Position numbers and translations under genes: made by a program. A DNA stretch of 64,000 bases, from positions 2,666,001 to 2,730,000 of the forward strand of contig NZ_VFPG01000001.1 in the NCBI RefSeq assembly GCF_006716565.1. The letters are read 5' to 3'. This document shows positions 1-9,601 of this stretch, in pieces (position 1 is the first letter of the stretch; each line of letters starts with the position of its first letter). The notes under the pieces are model-generated. The model saw only the letters and a list, made by a program, of their open reading frames with translations. It was not told the origin of the DNA and made no database searches. This DNA comes from Nocardia bhagyanarayanae (GTDB lineage Bacteria; Actinomycetota; Actinomycetes; Mycobacteriales; Mycobacteriaceae).

Positions 1-81
1 ATCGCCGAGTTCGCCCGGTGCGGAACCGCTTTCGGTGCGGTCGCCGGGCGGTCGCGGCCGTGTTGCCGCGGCCGCCGAGGG

Positions 82-354
82 TCACGAATGCGCGACCAGG
101 TAGTCCAGGTAGAAGGGCCGTAGCTGCTCGGCCACCGCGCCGTCGCCCGCGTGGATGTAGTCGTCGATCAACGGCAGCACGAACTTGATGTCCGCCTCGC
201 TCTCGCCGACGTTCCCGGCGGCGGCCTCGGCGGCGGGAATGCGGGTGAGCAGCCGCCACAGGTATTTGATGTCCCCGCGGCGCACGGCCAGCTTCACCGC
301 CCGGTCGTGCAGCTCCTTGGACGACAGGTTCTCGAATTCCTCGTTACCGGCCAT
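82..354 (-). CDS. Conserved-type small hypothetical protein
   Basis: I do not recognise a named family. The 90-residue product is acidic to neutral and looks helical, with a basic and aromatic patch near residues 25-37 (RRGDIKYLWRLL) and a hydrophobic stretch IKFVLPLIDDYI near 56-67. It has no signal peptide or membrane segment, so it is probably cytoplasmic. The ATG at 354 lacks a ribosome-binding site, but a TAAAGT box (complement of 361-366) ends six bases before it, which suggests a leaderless transcript. It is divergent from phoH, about 180 bases away from the candidate leader frame. Codon use matches its neighbours, so I think it is a real gene of unknown role. Confidence 0.7.
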   Translation of the reverse strand: MAGNEEFENLSSKELHDRAVKLAVRRGDIKYLWRLLTRIPAAEAAAGNVGESEADIKFVLPLIDDYIHAGDGAVAEQLRPFYLDYLVAHS

Positions 355-360
355 GATGCG

Positions 361-366
361 ACTTTA
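361..366 (-). promoter_or_regulatory. Likely -10 box of a leaderless transcript
   Basis: TAAAGT on the minus strand fits the actinobacterial TANNNT pattern and ends six bases before the ATG at 354. There is no Shine-Dalgarno sequence in between. Transcription would start at or next to the start codon. Confidence 0.4.
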
Positions 367-533
367 TCCAACCCGGTGAGCTGCGGCGACAACCAATTCG
401 GCGACCCGTCGAGCCGCGCGTTAACGGGATCTTCACCGACACGACGGACCTTCCCCGAGCGCGGACCGGCCAGTCGGCGGTAACTTCGGAGATGCGGACC
501 GCGTCGGTGTGGTTCGTACGGGAGGTCCTGACC

Positions 534-587
534 GTGACTGAGCTACTCAGTACGAGGGGGCCGGCACCCGGCCCTCGTGGCATCTGA
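534..587 (+). CDS. Candidate 17-residue leader peptide upstream of phoH2
   Basis: A GTG at 534 follows a strong ribosome-binding site (GGGAGG at 520-525, eight bases away) and opens a frame of 17 residues reading [17 protein letters not shown] before a TGA at 585. A hairpin (552-578) lies wholly inside this frame. The phoH2 ribosome-binding site begins 67 bases after the stop. This arrangement resembles a translated leader that could gate expression of the downstream gene. Mycobacterial phoH2 genes are reported to have a small upstream antitoxin gene (phoAT); whether this short frame is related to it cannot be told from the sequence. It could also be chance. Confidence 0.3.
   Translation: MTELLSTRGPAPGPRGI
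552..578 (+). other. Hairpin in the phoH2 leader
   Basis: Bases 552-558 pair with 572-578, and 561-564 pair with 568-571 after a two-base bulge, leaving a three-base loop. The structure sits inside the candidate leader frame and would be melted by a translating ribosome. It could act as a regulatory stem or simply reflect high GC. Confidence 0.35.
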
Positions 588-667
588 CGCAAGTCGGATC
601 CAGAAGGACGGACCGGTCCAGCGAGATCGTCCACGCGGGTGCCGTGTGGACACAAAAGGAGCCCACC

Positions 668-2080
668 GTGACTGCTGCACGCTCCGTTTCCGCCCCCTCG
701 GCGCACTCCCGTTCCGCTGGCACAGGAAAGCGCGCCGCTGTCTCTTCGGACACCAAGGGGGCCCGCCCCTCGCTCTCCCACACTCCCGGTGCCAAGACCT
801 TCGTCATCGACACCTCGGTCCTGCTCTCCGATCCCTGGGCGTTCACCAGGTTCGGCGAGCACGATGTCGTCCTCCCGCTGGTCGTCATCAGCGAACTCGA
901 GGCCAAGCGGCACCACCACGAACTGGGCTGGTTCGCCAGGGAAGCCCTGCGCAACCTGGACGACCTCCGCCTGCAGTACGGCAGGCTGGACGAGCAGGTG
1001 CCGATCGGCACCGAGGGCGGAACGCTGCAGGTGGAACTCAATCACACCGACCCCACGGTTCTGCCGGTGGGCTTCCGCACGGAAAGCAACGATTCCCGGA
1101 TTCTTGCCTGCGCCTTGAATCTCGCGGCCGAAGGTCGCGAGGTCGTCATGGTGTCCAAGGACATTCCGCTGCGCGTCAAGGCGAGCGCGGTGGGTCTGCA
1201 CGCCGACGAGTACCACGCGCAGGACGTGGTGACCTCCGGCTGGTCCGGGATGGTCGAGATCGATGTCGCGTCCTCCCAGATCGACCAGCTCTACGCCGAG
1301 TCCGTGATCGACCTCGACCAGGCGCGGGAACTGCCGTGCCACACCGGAATCCGGCTGCTCGGCACCAGCTCGAGCGCGCTGGGCCGGGTGACGCCGGACA
1401 AGCGCGTGCAACTGGTGCGCGAGCGCGAGGCGTTCGGTCTGCACGGGCGTTCGGCCGAACAGCGCATCGCGCTGGACCTGCTGCTTGACGAGAGCGTCGG
1501 CATCGTCTCGCTCGGCGGCAAGGCGGGCACCGGCAAGTCGGCGCTGGCGTTGACCGCAGGTCTGGAGGCCGTTCTGGAACGGCGCACGCAGCGCAAGGTC
1601 GTGGTGTTCCGTCCGCTCTACGCGGTCGGCGGCCAGGATCTCGGCTACCTGCCGGGCAGCGAGAGCGAGAAGATGGGTCCGTGGGCGCAGGCCGTCTTCG
1701 ACACCCTCGACGGTCTCGCCTCGCCGGAGGTGATGGAGGAGGTGCTCAGCCGCGACATGCTGGAGGTGCTGCCGCTCACCCACATTCGCGGTCGCTCGCT
1801 GCACGACTCCTTCGTGATCGTGGACGAGGCGCAGTCGCTGGAACGCAACGTGCTGCTCACGGTGCTCAGCAGGCTGGGCACCGGCTCGCGCGTCGTGCTC
1901 ACCCACGACGTCGCCCAGCGCGACAACCTGCGCGTCGGCAGGCACGACGGCGTGGCGGCGGTGATCGAAAAGCTCAAGGGACACCCGCTTTTCGCGCACA
2001 TCACGCTGACGCGCAGCGAGCGCTCGCCGATCGCGGCGCTGGTCACCGAGATGCTCGAGGAGTACGGACCGAACTCCTGA
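668..2080 (+). CDS. phoH2: PhoH2: PIN-domain RNase fused to PhoH ATPase/helicase
   Basis: A cytoplasmic PIN-PhoH fusion, known in mycobacteria as an ATP-dependent RNA helicase with sequence-specific RNase activity. The PIN domain comes first; its acidic motif begins at Asp48 (IDTSVLLSD). The PhoH P-loop ATPase follows, with Walker [10 protein letters not shown] near residues 283-291 and Walker B VIVDEAQS with its Asp near 386. I chose the GTG at 668 because AAAAGGAG (654-661) lies six bases upstream; a GTG at 644 is in frame but precedes that site. The product is 470 residues, normal for the family. A 15-bp stem at 2166-2209 probably terminates the transcript. Orthologue of Rv1095 by order and domains. 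Confidence 0.93.
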   Translation: MTAARSVSAPSAHSRSAGTGKRAAVSSDTKGARPSLSHTPGAKTFVIDTSVLLSDPWAFTRFGEHDVVLPLVVISELEAKRHHHELGWFAREALRNLDDLRLQYGRLDEQVPIGTEGGTLQVELNHTDPTVLPVGFRTESNDSRILACALNLAAEGREVVMVSKDIPLRVKASAVGLHADEYHAQDVVTSGWSGMVEIDVASSQIDQLYAESVIDLDQARELPCHTGIRLLGTSSSALGRVTPDKRVQLVREREAFGLHGRSAEQRIALDLLLDESVGIVSLGGKAGTGKSALALTAGLEAVLERRTQRKVVVFRPLYAVGGQDLGYLPGSESEKMGPWAQAVFDTLDGLASPEVMEEVLSRDMLEVLPLTHIRGRSLHDSFVIVDEAQSLERNVLLTVLSRLGTGSRVVLTHDVAQRDNLRVGRHDGVAAVIEKLKGHPLFAHITLTRSERSPIAALVTEMLEEYGPNS

Positions 2081-2165
2081 GCTGAGCTCGAGGTGCATCC
2101 GAGCTAACGCTCAGGGTGTGTTTCGCCTCACATCGAGTGGGTAATATCCGCCGAGTTACCAGTTG

Positions 2166-2209
2166 GGCAACGGCCCGGCGCGTCGAAGTCGATTCGCCGG
2201 GCCGTTGCC
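2166..2209 (+). terminator. Stem-loop terminator after phoH2
   Basis: Fifteen paired bases (2166-2180 with 2195-2209) enclose a 14-base loop. There is no T run, as is usual for high-GC actinobacterial terminators. It lies between phoH2 and the next gene on the same strand. Confidence 0.6.
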
Positions 2210-2282
2210 GAACATCGGCCTAGGCTACGCGCGGTGCCGGTGTCAGGGCGCCGTCGGAGCCACACTCGAGAGGGGACGACAT

Positions 2283-2879
2283 ATGCACCACGCTCGACGC
2301 ACGGCTGGATTCACGGTGGCGCTCGCGGCCGCCGCGCTGCTCATCGCGGGATGCGGTGACGACGACACCAACGACTCGAACACCGTCTTCACCACCCCCA
2401 CGCTCGGCATGACGACCGGAGCGGGGGCGACAACCCACACCGAGGCGCACGGCACCGACAATCCCGACACCGATGACCGCGACACCGGGGATATGACCCC
2501 GGAGGCCGCGGACGAGACCAGGATCCCAGCCCAGGGCGGCGGCGAAGAGGTGACCGTCTCCGGCGACATCTACGACAAGTACATGGAGGCGGGCGGCCCG
2601 GACGGCCCGCTGGGCGCGCCGATCGAGGCCCAGGAGAGCGCCCCGAACAACGGCAAGTACCAGGACTTCGTCGGCGGCACGATCTACGAGCCCGAGGACG
2701 GCGAGCCGCACATCGTCTGGGGCGAGATCCGCAAGGCGTGGGAGGAGAACGGCGGCGCGGCCGGCGAGCTCGGCTACCCGGTCAGCGACGAGACCGACAT
2801 CCCCGGCGGCAAGAAGAGCGAGTTCAGCGGTGGCACCATCACCTGGGTGAACGGGCAGACCACCGTCACCATGAAGTAG
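2283..2879 (+). CDS. Secreted lipoprotein with LGFP repeats
   Basis: Predicted lipoprotein of 198 residues. A basic N-terminus and hydrophobic segment end in the lipobox LIAGC, so the mature Cys near residue 21 would be lipidated and the protein anchored outside the membrane. A Thr/Asp-rich linker follows. The C-terminal half carries LGFP-type repeats, visible as GGPDGPLGAPI and GGAAGELGYPV. LGFP repeats occur in cell-wall proteins of mycolic-acid bacteria and are thought to help attach to the envelope. The ATG at 2283 has GAGGGGAC upstream; an earlier in-frame GTG would spoil the signal peptide. A strong terminator follows at 2893-2929. Confidence 0.85.
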   Translation: MHHARRTAGFTVALAAAALLIAGCGDDDTNDSNTVFTTPTLGMTTGAGATTHTEAHGTDNPDTDDRDTGDMTPEAADETRIPAQGGGEEVTVSGDIYDKYMEAGGPDGPLGAPIEAQESAPNNGKYQDFVGGTIYEPEDGEPHIVWGEIRKAWEENGGAAGELGYPVSDETDIPGGKKSEFSGGTITWVNGQTTVTMK

Positions 2880-2892
2880 TCGGACCCCCTGC

Positions 2893-2929
2893 GACGCCCG
2901 AGACAGCGCACCGCCGCGTCTCGGGCGTC
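2893..2929 (+). terminator. Stem-loop terminator after the LGFP lipoprotein
   Basis: A perfect 12-bp stem (2893-2904 with 2918-2929) around a 13-base loop begins 14 bases after the lipoprotein stop codon. Confidence 0.7.
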
Positions 2930-2980
2930 GTCCTGATTCCCATCGGTAGAGTCCCGCGCCGCGGGCCGAACAGCTAGGTT

Positions 2981-3856
2981 GTGAGCGTGCAAAATCACTT
3001 GACCGACCGCGAACTGCTCGAGGCGCTCGCGGATGAGGTGGAATCGAATCTGCGACGCCACATCGCCGTCGCCGACGGATGGCAGCCGCACGATTACGTG
3101 CCGTGGGACGACGGCCGCAACTTCGCCTTCCTCGGCGGTGACGACTGGACCCCGGAACAGTCCGAGCTCGGCGAGATCGCCAAGCTGGCGCTGACCGTCA
3201 GCGTGCTCATCGCGGACAATCTGCCGTCCTACCACCGCGAGATCGGCAAGTACCTGCGCATCGGTCCGTGGTGGCGCTGGGTCGGCCGCTGGACCGCCGA
3301 GGAGAACCGGCACGAGATCCTGATCCGCAACTACCTGATGGTCACCAGGTCGGTGGATCCGGTCGACCTGGAACGCCAGCGGATGGCGCACATGACGACC
3401 GGGTTCCGCCGTCCCGCCCTGCACCTGCTCGACGTTCTCGCCAACGCCGCGTTCGAGGAGGCGGCGTCGGCGATCCGGCACCGCAACACCGCCGCGCTGA
3501 ACGAGAACCCGATGGTCACCGCCATCGCCGAGCGCATCGCGGCCGACGACGAGTTGCAGTCGGTGTTCTTCGCCGACCTGGTCGCCGCGGCGTTCGCGAT
3601 CGCGCCCGACCAGACCATGCGCGCCATCGCCGACCGGGTCGCCGGTTTCGAGGTGCCGAGCGTGACGCTGCCGGACGGCCGCAGCAGCGACGAGGTGCTG
3701 GCCGAGGCGGGCATCTACGACCGCGCAAAGGAAGGCGAGCTGGTCTTCGCGCCGCTGCTGCGCCGCTGGAACGTCTTCGACCGGGCCGACCTCGGTCCCG
3801 AGGGCGAGCAGGCACGCGCGGAGCTGGAGCACCTGCGCGCGTACTCGCCCGCCTGA
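2981..3856 (+). CDS. DesA-family acyl-ACP desaturase-like protein with lost metal ligands
   Basis: Belongs to the soluble acyl-ACP desaturase family; the closest fold I recall is mycobacterial DesA1 (motifs DNLPSYHREI, WTAEENRH, TRSVDP). Aligned by eye with remembered castor and DesA1 sequences, only three of six di-iron ligands remain: Glu108, His111 and Glu160. The others read Ala78 (normally Glu), Asp190 (normally Glu) and Gln193 (normally His). It is therefore doubtful that it forms a normal di-iron centre or desaturates fatty acids; a binding or regulatory role is possible. Two starts compete: GTG 2981 and GTG 2987, the second preceded by TAGGTT six bases away in leaderless style. It converges on fumC across a shared terminator. 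In M. tuberculosis desA2 sits at this place. Confidence 0.8.
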   Translation: MSVQNHLTDRELLEALADEVESNLRRHIAVADGWQPHDYVPWDDGRNFAFLGGDDWTPEQSELGEIAKLALTVSVLIADNLPSYHREIGKYLRIGPWWRWVGRWTAEENRHEILIRNYLMVTRSVDPVDLERQRMAHMTTGFRRPALHLLDVLANAAFEEAASAIRHRNTAALNENPMVTAIAERIAADDELQSVFFADLVAAAFAIAPDQTMRAIADRVAGFEVPSVTLPDGRSSDEVLAEAGIYDRAKEGELVFAPLLRRWNVFDRADLGPEGEQARAELEHLRAYSPA

Positions 3857-3889
3857 TCGCTCATCGAGATGCGCTGATCCCGAATCGCG

Positions 3890-3926
3890 GAGGGCGCCGG
3901 ACGAATTCGCTTCGTCCGGCGCCCTC
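3890..3926. terminator. Bidirectional terminator between desA-like gene and fumC
   Basis: A perfect 16-bp stem (3890-3905 with 3911-3926) and five-base loop sit between two convergent stop codons, so it can serve both strands. Confidence 0.8.
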
Positions 3927-3931
3927 GTGCG

Positions 3932-5335
<1,404 letters not shown>

Positions 5336-5441
5336 GATTTCGACCCTATGCCGCACGGGGTCCGCGTGGGGCAGCCACGCCTGAGCGGAATCCCACACCG
5401 GTCCGGCGGAATACCGTCCGCCGAACCGATGACGCGGTCAC

Positions 5442-5708
5442 TCAGGAGGAGAACAGAACTTTGCCGAACGAACGGTGCTTGTGGTGGTGGCCGTGCCCGT
5501 AGTGCGGAGCGGGCGCTCCCCACGTGGGCGCGGGGGCGGCCGGTGGCTGCGGCGGGGCCGCGTAGCCGGACTCGAGCCGGGTGAGGTTCTCCAGCTCGCC
5601 GTAGTCCAGGAAGATCCCCCGGCAGTTACCGCACTGCTCGATGTGCACGCCGCTGCGGTTGTACGTCTGCATCAATCCACGACATTTCGGACACTGCATT
5701 TCCGCCAC
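5442..5708 (-). CDS. Zinc-ribbon protein (TFIIB-type zinc finger family)
   Basis: Small 88-residue protein. The N-terminal half holds the zf-TFIIB pattern CPKC at residues 5-8 and CGNC at 26-29, followed by RGIFLDYGELENL, which is characteristic of this prokaryotic family. The tail is rich in Pro, Ala and His (HGHHHKHRSFG) and may bind metal. No export signal is seen, and the function of the family is unknown. Its start is 30 bases past the stop of the APH-like gene on the same strand, so the two may be cotranscribed. Confidence 0.8.
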   Translation of the reverse strand: MAEMQCPKCRGLMQTYNRSGVHIEQCGNCRGIFLDYGELENLTRLESGYAAPPQPPAAPAPTWGAPAPHYGHGHHHKHRSFGKVLFSS

Positions 5709-5738
5709 GCTAATCGATTTCCGGCACGTATGCGGGCA

Positions 5739-6872
5739 TCACGATATGACGGATGCGGTGGCTATCCGTCGGCACGCGTCCACCAAAGCCGTGTCCAGAT
5801 CGTCGAGTTCGCGTTTCTCGCGTGCGGCGGCGACCAGTGCCAGCGCGGCCGCTTGGACGGCGACGGCGCGCGCCGGTGTATCGAGCGCGATCCACTCGTC
5901 CCCCTCCCGCGGCACCGCGACGCCGCCCGCGGCGCGATAGGCGTCTAGGAAGCGGAGCCAGGTCACGGGCTCGAGGATCCCTGCGGCGAAGAGGGCGGCG
6001 GGGCGGGCCAGATCCCACGCCGGATCGCCGGAGCCGAGGTCGTCGATGTCGATGAGCCGCCACCGGCCGGCGTCCGCTCGATCGGCGCGGACCAGTTGAC
6101 CGAGGTGGAAGTCGCCGTGCACGAGCGTGCGACGCGGCGCGGCCGATTCGGGGAGCCCGGCTGATTCGGGAGCTGCGGCGAACGATTCGGGCAGCACAGC
6201 GAATGCTTGGCACACGACCGTCTCGGCCGCTCGGTCCGTTACCTCGGCCTCTCGCAGCCGACGCATCGCCCGGTGGACGCGGGCCGGACCGCCCGCTTCC
6301 GGCAGGTCGTGTCCCGGCGGCGGGTGCAGCCGGGGTAGCAGCGGATCGCCCGCTTCCGGCAGGTCGTGTCCCGGCGGCGGGTGCAGCCGGGGTAGCAGCG
6401 GATCGCCCGCTTCCGGCAGGTCGTGTCCCGGCGGCGGGTGCAGCCGGGCCAACAGCGGATCGCCTGCTCTCGGCAGTGCGTGCAGCCGGGCCAGCAGCGT
6501 CGCGGCGGCCTCCCACGGCGCGGCGTCGGGGTCGTCGGGGTCGACCGGTTCGCCGTACCGCCATGCGGTGATCGTGCGTCCGGCGGCGTGCGTGTGGAGC
6601 GCGTCCCCGATCGGCAACGGCGGCAGCAGAATCCCATGCGTCAGCGGCGTGCTCGCCAGCCGAAGGCGGGAAAGCAATGCCGCCGCATCGGTTTCCGCCG
6701 GATGGGCCTTCACGACGACCGCGCCGACCCGGAGCACCAGTACATCGGCGCGCTCGGTCAGCACAGTCGGCGGCACGGCGGCCGCACCCGCTCGCGCGGC
6801 CGCCGCCGTCATCACCTCGATGAGTTCGGCTGTGCTCGAGGTTGTTTCCCGATCGATCCGCACCCGAGTCAT
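5739..6872 (-). CDS. APH-family small-molecule phosphotransferase with internal repeat
   Basis: Aminoglycoside-phosphotransferase/choline-kinase fold. The catalytic loop LVHGDFHLGQLV and the metal-binding motif LIDIDDLGSGDPAWDLAR are intact, so kinase activity on a hydroxylated small molecule is plausible; the substrate is unknown and antibiotic resistance should not be assumed. Between the N-lobe and the catalytic loop sits a 19-residue tandem repeat (unit like GDPLLPRLHPPPGHDLPEA), which makes this 377-residue protein longer than usual. The start ATG at 6872 has AGGGA close upstream. The stem-loop at 6934-6984 and a terminator separate it from glpX. Confidence 0.82.
   Translation of the reverse strand: MTRVRIDRETTSSTAELIEVMTAAAARAGAAAVPPTVLTERADVLVLRVGAVVVKAHPAETDAAALLSRLRLASTPLTHGILLPPLPIGDALHTHAAGRTITAWRYGEPVDPDDPDAAPWEAAATLLARLHALPRAGDPLLARLHPPPGHDLPEAGDPLLPRLHPPPGHDLPEAGDPLLPRLHPPPGHDLPEAGGPARVHRAMRRLREAEVTDRAAETVVCQAFAVLPESFAAAPESAGLPESAAPRRTLVHGDFHLGQLVRADRADAGRWRLIDIDDLGSGDPAWDLARPAALFAAGILEPVTWLRFLDAYRAAGGVAVPREGDEWIALDTPARAVAVQAAALALVAAAREKRELDDLDTALVDACRRIATASVIS
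6291..6499 (-). repeat. 57-bp in-frame tandem repeat inside the APH-like gene
   Basis: Three near-identical 57-bp units begin at 6291, 6348 and 6405, and a shortened, diverged fourth begins at 6462. Each unit encodes 19 residues, so copy-number change keeps the reading frame. Confidence 0.95.
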
Positions 6873-6933
6873 CGTTCCCTATCCATGGCAGGCAGGGCTG
6901 TCACCGGCAGCGGCGTGCGTGAAGATTCAGTCC

Positions 6934-6984
6934 GACCGAAGGTGACATTCACCGGCTGAGACGCGATCGAGGTCACCGTTGGTC
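6934..6984. repeat. Dispersed stem-loop element, copy 1
   Basis: Bases 6934-6946 pair with 6972-6984 (one wobble, one mismatch) around a 25-base loop. Positions 6932-6951 are identical, in inverted orientation, to 34822-34841, where a second stem-loop with the same stem and loop size lies. It occupies the gap between glpX and the APH-like gene. Confidence 0.75.
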
Positions 6985-7006
6985 GCAGGGCGGTTCCGAT
7001 ACGCCG

Positions 7007-7040
7007 GCGGCCGCACCCGGATGTTTCCGGATGCGGCCGC
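7007..7040 (-). terminator. Stem-loop terminator after glpX
   Basis: A 15-bp stem with one mismatch (7007-7021 with 7026-7040) and a four-base loop lies 13 bases beyond the glpX stop codon. Confidence 0.7.
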
Positions 7041-7053
7041 GAGGTGGAACCGA

Positions 7054-8097
7054 TCAGGGCATCGGCGGCACGGCGTGCTCGTCGCCGTGGAAGTCGACCG
7101 AGGAGTACTCGCGCAGCTTGGTCAGGCGGTGGTAGGCGTCGATCATGCGGACGGTGCCCGACTTGGAGCGCATGACGATCGACTGGGTGGAGGCGCCGCC
7201 ACCGTAGTAGCGGACGCCGCGTAGTAGGTCGCCGTCGGTGACGCCCGTCGCGCAGAAGAAGACGTTGTCGCCGGACACCAAGTCCTCGGTGGTGAGCACC
7301 CGGTCCAGGTCGTGTCCCGCGTCGATGGCCTTCTGGCGCTCCTCGTCGTCCTTCGGCGACAGCATGCCCTGCAGCGCACCGCCCATACAGCGCATGGCCG
7401 CCGCGGCGATGATGCCCTCGGGGGTGCCGCCGATGCCGACCAGGATGTCGGTGCCGGAATCGGGGCGGGCCGCCGCGATCGCGCCCGCGACGTCGCCGTC
7501 GGAGATCAGGCGGATGCGGGCGCCCGCGTCGCGGACATGCTGGATGAGCTCGGCGTGCCGGGGCCGGTCCAGGATGCAGACGGTCAGGTCGGACACCGCG
7601 GACTTCTTCGCCTTGGCGACCCGGCGGATGTTCTCGCCGATCGGGGCCGAGATATCGATCACGTCGGCGGCGTCGGGGCCGACCGCGATCTTCTGCATGT
7701 AGAACACCGCCGACGGGTCGAACATCGCGCCGCGCTCGGCGACCGCGAGCACCGAGATCGCACCGGGGGAGCCCTTCGACATCAGGGTGGTGCCGTCGAT
7801 CGGGTCGACGGCGAAGTCGACGTCCGGACCGGTGCCGTCACCGACCGCCTCGCCGTTGTACAGCATGGGCGCCTCGTCCTTCTCGCCCTCGCCGATCACC
7901 ACGATGCCGCGCATCGAAACCGAGCTGACCAGCTGCCGCATCGCGTCGACGGCGGCGCCGTCGCCGCCTTCCTTGTCACCGCGGCCGACCCACCGCCCCG
8001 CGGCCATGGCGCCCGCCTCGGTCACCCGGACAAGTTCGAGTGCAAGGTTGCGGTCCGGCGCCTCGCGGCGGCTGGGTGCGGGCGAAGATGCCGTCAT
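7054..8097 (-). CDS. glpX: Class II fructose-1,6-bisphosphatase
   Basis: Removes the C1 phosphate of fructose 1,6-bisphosphate in gluconeogenesis; it is the sole such enzyme in many actinobacteria. The 347-residue product carries the metal and phosphate motifs of the inositol-phosphatase superfamily: [24 protein letters not shown], and [10 protein letters not shown] / [18 protein letters not shown] site lies upstream of the ATG at 8097. It is divergent from the DUF4245 gene, as in mycobacteria (Rv1099c/Rv1100). Confidence 0.95.
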   Translation of the reverse strand: MTASSPAPSRREAPDRNLALELVRVTEAGAMAAGRWVGRGDKEGGDGAAVDAMRQLVSSVSMRGIVVIGEGEKDEAPMLYNGEAVGDGTGPDVDFAVDPIDGTTLMSKGSPGAISVLAVAERGAMFDPSAVFYMQKIAVGPDAADVIDISAPIGENIRRVAKAKKSAVSDLTVCILDRPRHAELIQHVRDAGARIRLISDGDVAGAIAAARPDSGTDILVGIGGTPEGIIAAAAMRCMGGALQGMLSPKDDEERQKAIDAGHDLDRVLTTEDLVSGDNVFFCATGVTDGDLLRGVRYYGGGASTQSIVMRSKSGTVRMIDAYHRLTKLREYSSVDFHGDEHAVPPMP

Positions 8098-8228
8098 GGC
8101 GGGGTGCCTCCCTCGGGTCGTACGTACGGGACGATTGTCTCATTCCGAGGTAGGGCATCCGTGCACCCCCGTTTCAGGCGACGGGGGTGCCTGGCCGCGC
8201 ACCCGCCCGCCGAGTGGATACTGGGAGC

Positions 8229-8795
8229 GTGTCCTACCAAAAGCCACGCATCCTGCACGACTACAAGGATCTGTTCTTCTCGCTGATCCCCTTGGTGCTG
8301 ATCGCCGTGGTCTTCGCCGGACTGGCCAGCCAGTGCAGCTTCGCCGCCAAGGGGCCGACGCCCGGCCAGATCCCCGCCTTCGACGTGAAGGCGGCGCTCG
8401 AGACCGACGCGCGCACGCTGGGGTTCCCGATCCGCAACCCGAGCGTGCCCGCCGACTGGACCCCCAACTCCGGCAGCCGCGACACCGTCACCGGCCAGGG
8501 CGGCGGTCCGGTCAGCACCGTCGGTTACATCACCACGCAGGGCACCTACATGCAGCTGACCCAGAGCAGCGCCACCGAGGAGTCGCTCGCCCGCTTCGTG
8601 CTCGGCTCGCGCTACGCCAGCGGCACGCAGCAGATCGGCGACGAGAAGTGGATCGTCTACGCCGAGCCGACCGAGGAGACGGCGTGGATCGCCGACCTCG
8701 GCGGCGTCCGGGTGCTGATCAAGGGAGCCGGGAACGAGGCCGCGTTCACGACGCTGGCCCAGGCGGTGACCGACGCTCAGCCGATCACCCGCTGA
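8229..8795 (+). CDS. Membrane-anchored DUF4245 protein
   Basis: A 188-residue protein with one transmembrane segment near residues 15-33 (FFSLIPLVLIAVVFAGLA) and a mostly extracytoplasmic domain, matching the DUF4245 architecture (Rv1100-like by position). The function is unknown. I chose the GTG at 8229: a GATACT box (8217-8222) six bases upstream suggests a leaderless transcript, while an earlier GTG at 8214 has no ribosome-binding site. It is divergent from glpX. Confidence 0.8.
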   Translation: MSYQKPRILHDYKDLFFSLIPLVLIAVVFAGLASQCSFAAKGPTPGQIPAFDVKAALETDARTLGFPIRNPSVPADWTPNSGSRDTVTGQGGGPVSTVGYITTQGTYMQLTQSSATEESLARFVLGSRYASGTQQIGDEKWIVYAEPTEETAWIADLGGVRVLIKGAGNEAAFTTLAQAVTDAQPITR

Positions 8796-8969
8796 GCGCG
8801 ATTGCCACCCGTTCGGTTCCCGATTAGGGTTGGCGCGACGCGAGATACGCGGATTCGAGGGTGCGGAGGTCGATGAATATGGCTGTCAACAGCCGTATTT
8901 CGCATGCCTTCCATCCGGTCCGCTGAGTTCGACACGCGGACCGGTCCTTTCGATGACCAGGAGTGTCAC

Positions 8970-9473
8970 GTGTCTTCCCATATTTCCACCGGCGAGCTGA
9001 GCACCGAGCGCTTGATTCTGCGCCGCTGGACCCTCGACGACGTGTCCGCCGTACTGGCCGGACACCGCCTCGCGCACTGGGCCGAGGACTTCCCCGCCGA
9101 CGGCGATCGGGTGATCGCCGGGCTGTTCGCCGACCATCCGCAGTGGTACGACGAGTACGGCCACCGATTGATCGTCGAGCGCGAGGCCGGTCACGTGGTC
9201 GGCTCGATCGGGCTGTTCTGGCCGCCCGGCGCCGATGGCCTCGAGATCGGCTACGGCACGGTGGTGTCCCGGCGTGGGCGCGGGTACGCCAGTGAGGCGA
9301 CCAGAGCGCTGGCCGAGTACGCGCTGGGCGCGCCCGGTGTACACAAGGTGTACGCGAACGTGGAGCCCTCGAATCCCGGATCGGTGCGGGTGCTGGAGAA
9401 GGCCGGATTCCGCCGCATCGGTTCGGCCGATGGCGTCATCCGGTTCGAGGCGACGACCTTCGCGGGCGGCTAG
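8970..9473 (+). CDS. GNAT-family N-acetyltransferase (RimJ/RimL-like)
   Basis: A 167-residue acetyltransferase of the GNAT fold. It starts TERLILRRWTLDDV, typical of the RimJ/RimL subgroup, and has the acetyl-CoA loop SRRGRGYASEATRA and the late motif NPGSVRVLEKAGFRRIG. The acceptor may be a protein N-terminus or a small molecule; the sequence does not say. GTG 8970 was chosen because AGGAG (8959-8963) lies six bases upstream. No operon partner is evident. Confidence 0.85.
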   Translation: MSSHISTGELSTERLILRRWTLDDVSAVLAGHRLAHWAEDFPADGDRVIAGLFADHPQWYDEYGHRLIVEREAGHVVGSIGLFWPPGADGLEIGYGTVVSRRGRGYASEATRALAEYALGAPGVHKVYANVEPSNPGSVRVLEKAGFRRIGSADGVIRFEATTFAGG

Positions 9474-9601
9474 CGGGCGCGCTGCCGCGTCGTAGGGTGG
9501 CGGCACATGTCGGCGCCGGCCGCGGTCATCGCCGCGTGCCCGGCGTCGACATCCTCGACCTCACGTTCGTGTCGGGCTGTGGATGTTCCGCCGAACTCGG
9601 G

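Noticed and set aside
534..660. Confident assignment of the phoAT antitoxin
   Set aside because: The only short frame has 17 codons, and I cannot compare it with known phoAT sequences.
344..2098. Long open frame antisense to phoH2
   Set aside because: High third-position GC keeps opposite frames open. The translation is low in complexity and lacks motifs, while the plus strand encodes an intact PhoH2.
6291..6499. CRISPR or recombination-site array
   Set aside because: The repeat is contiguous and coding within a kinase gene.
5739..6872. Aminoglycoside resistance gene
   Set aside because: The fold is APH-like, but nothing in the sequence points to antibiotic substrates.
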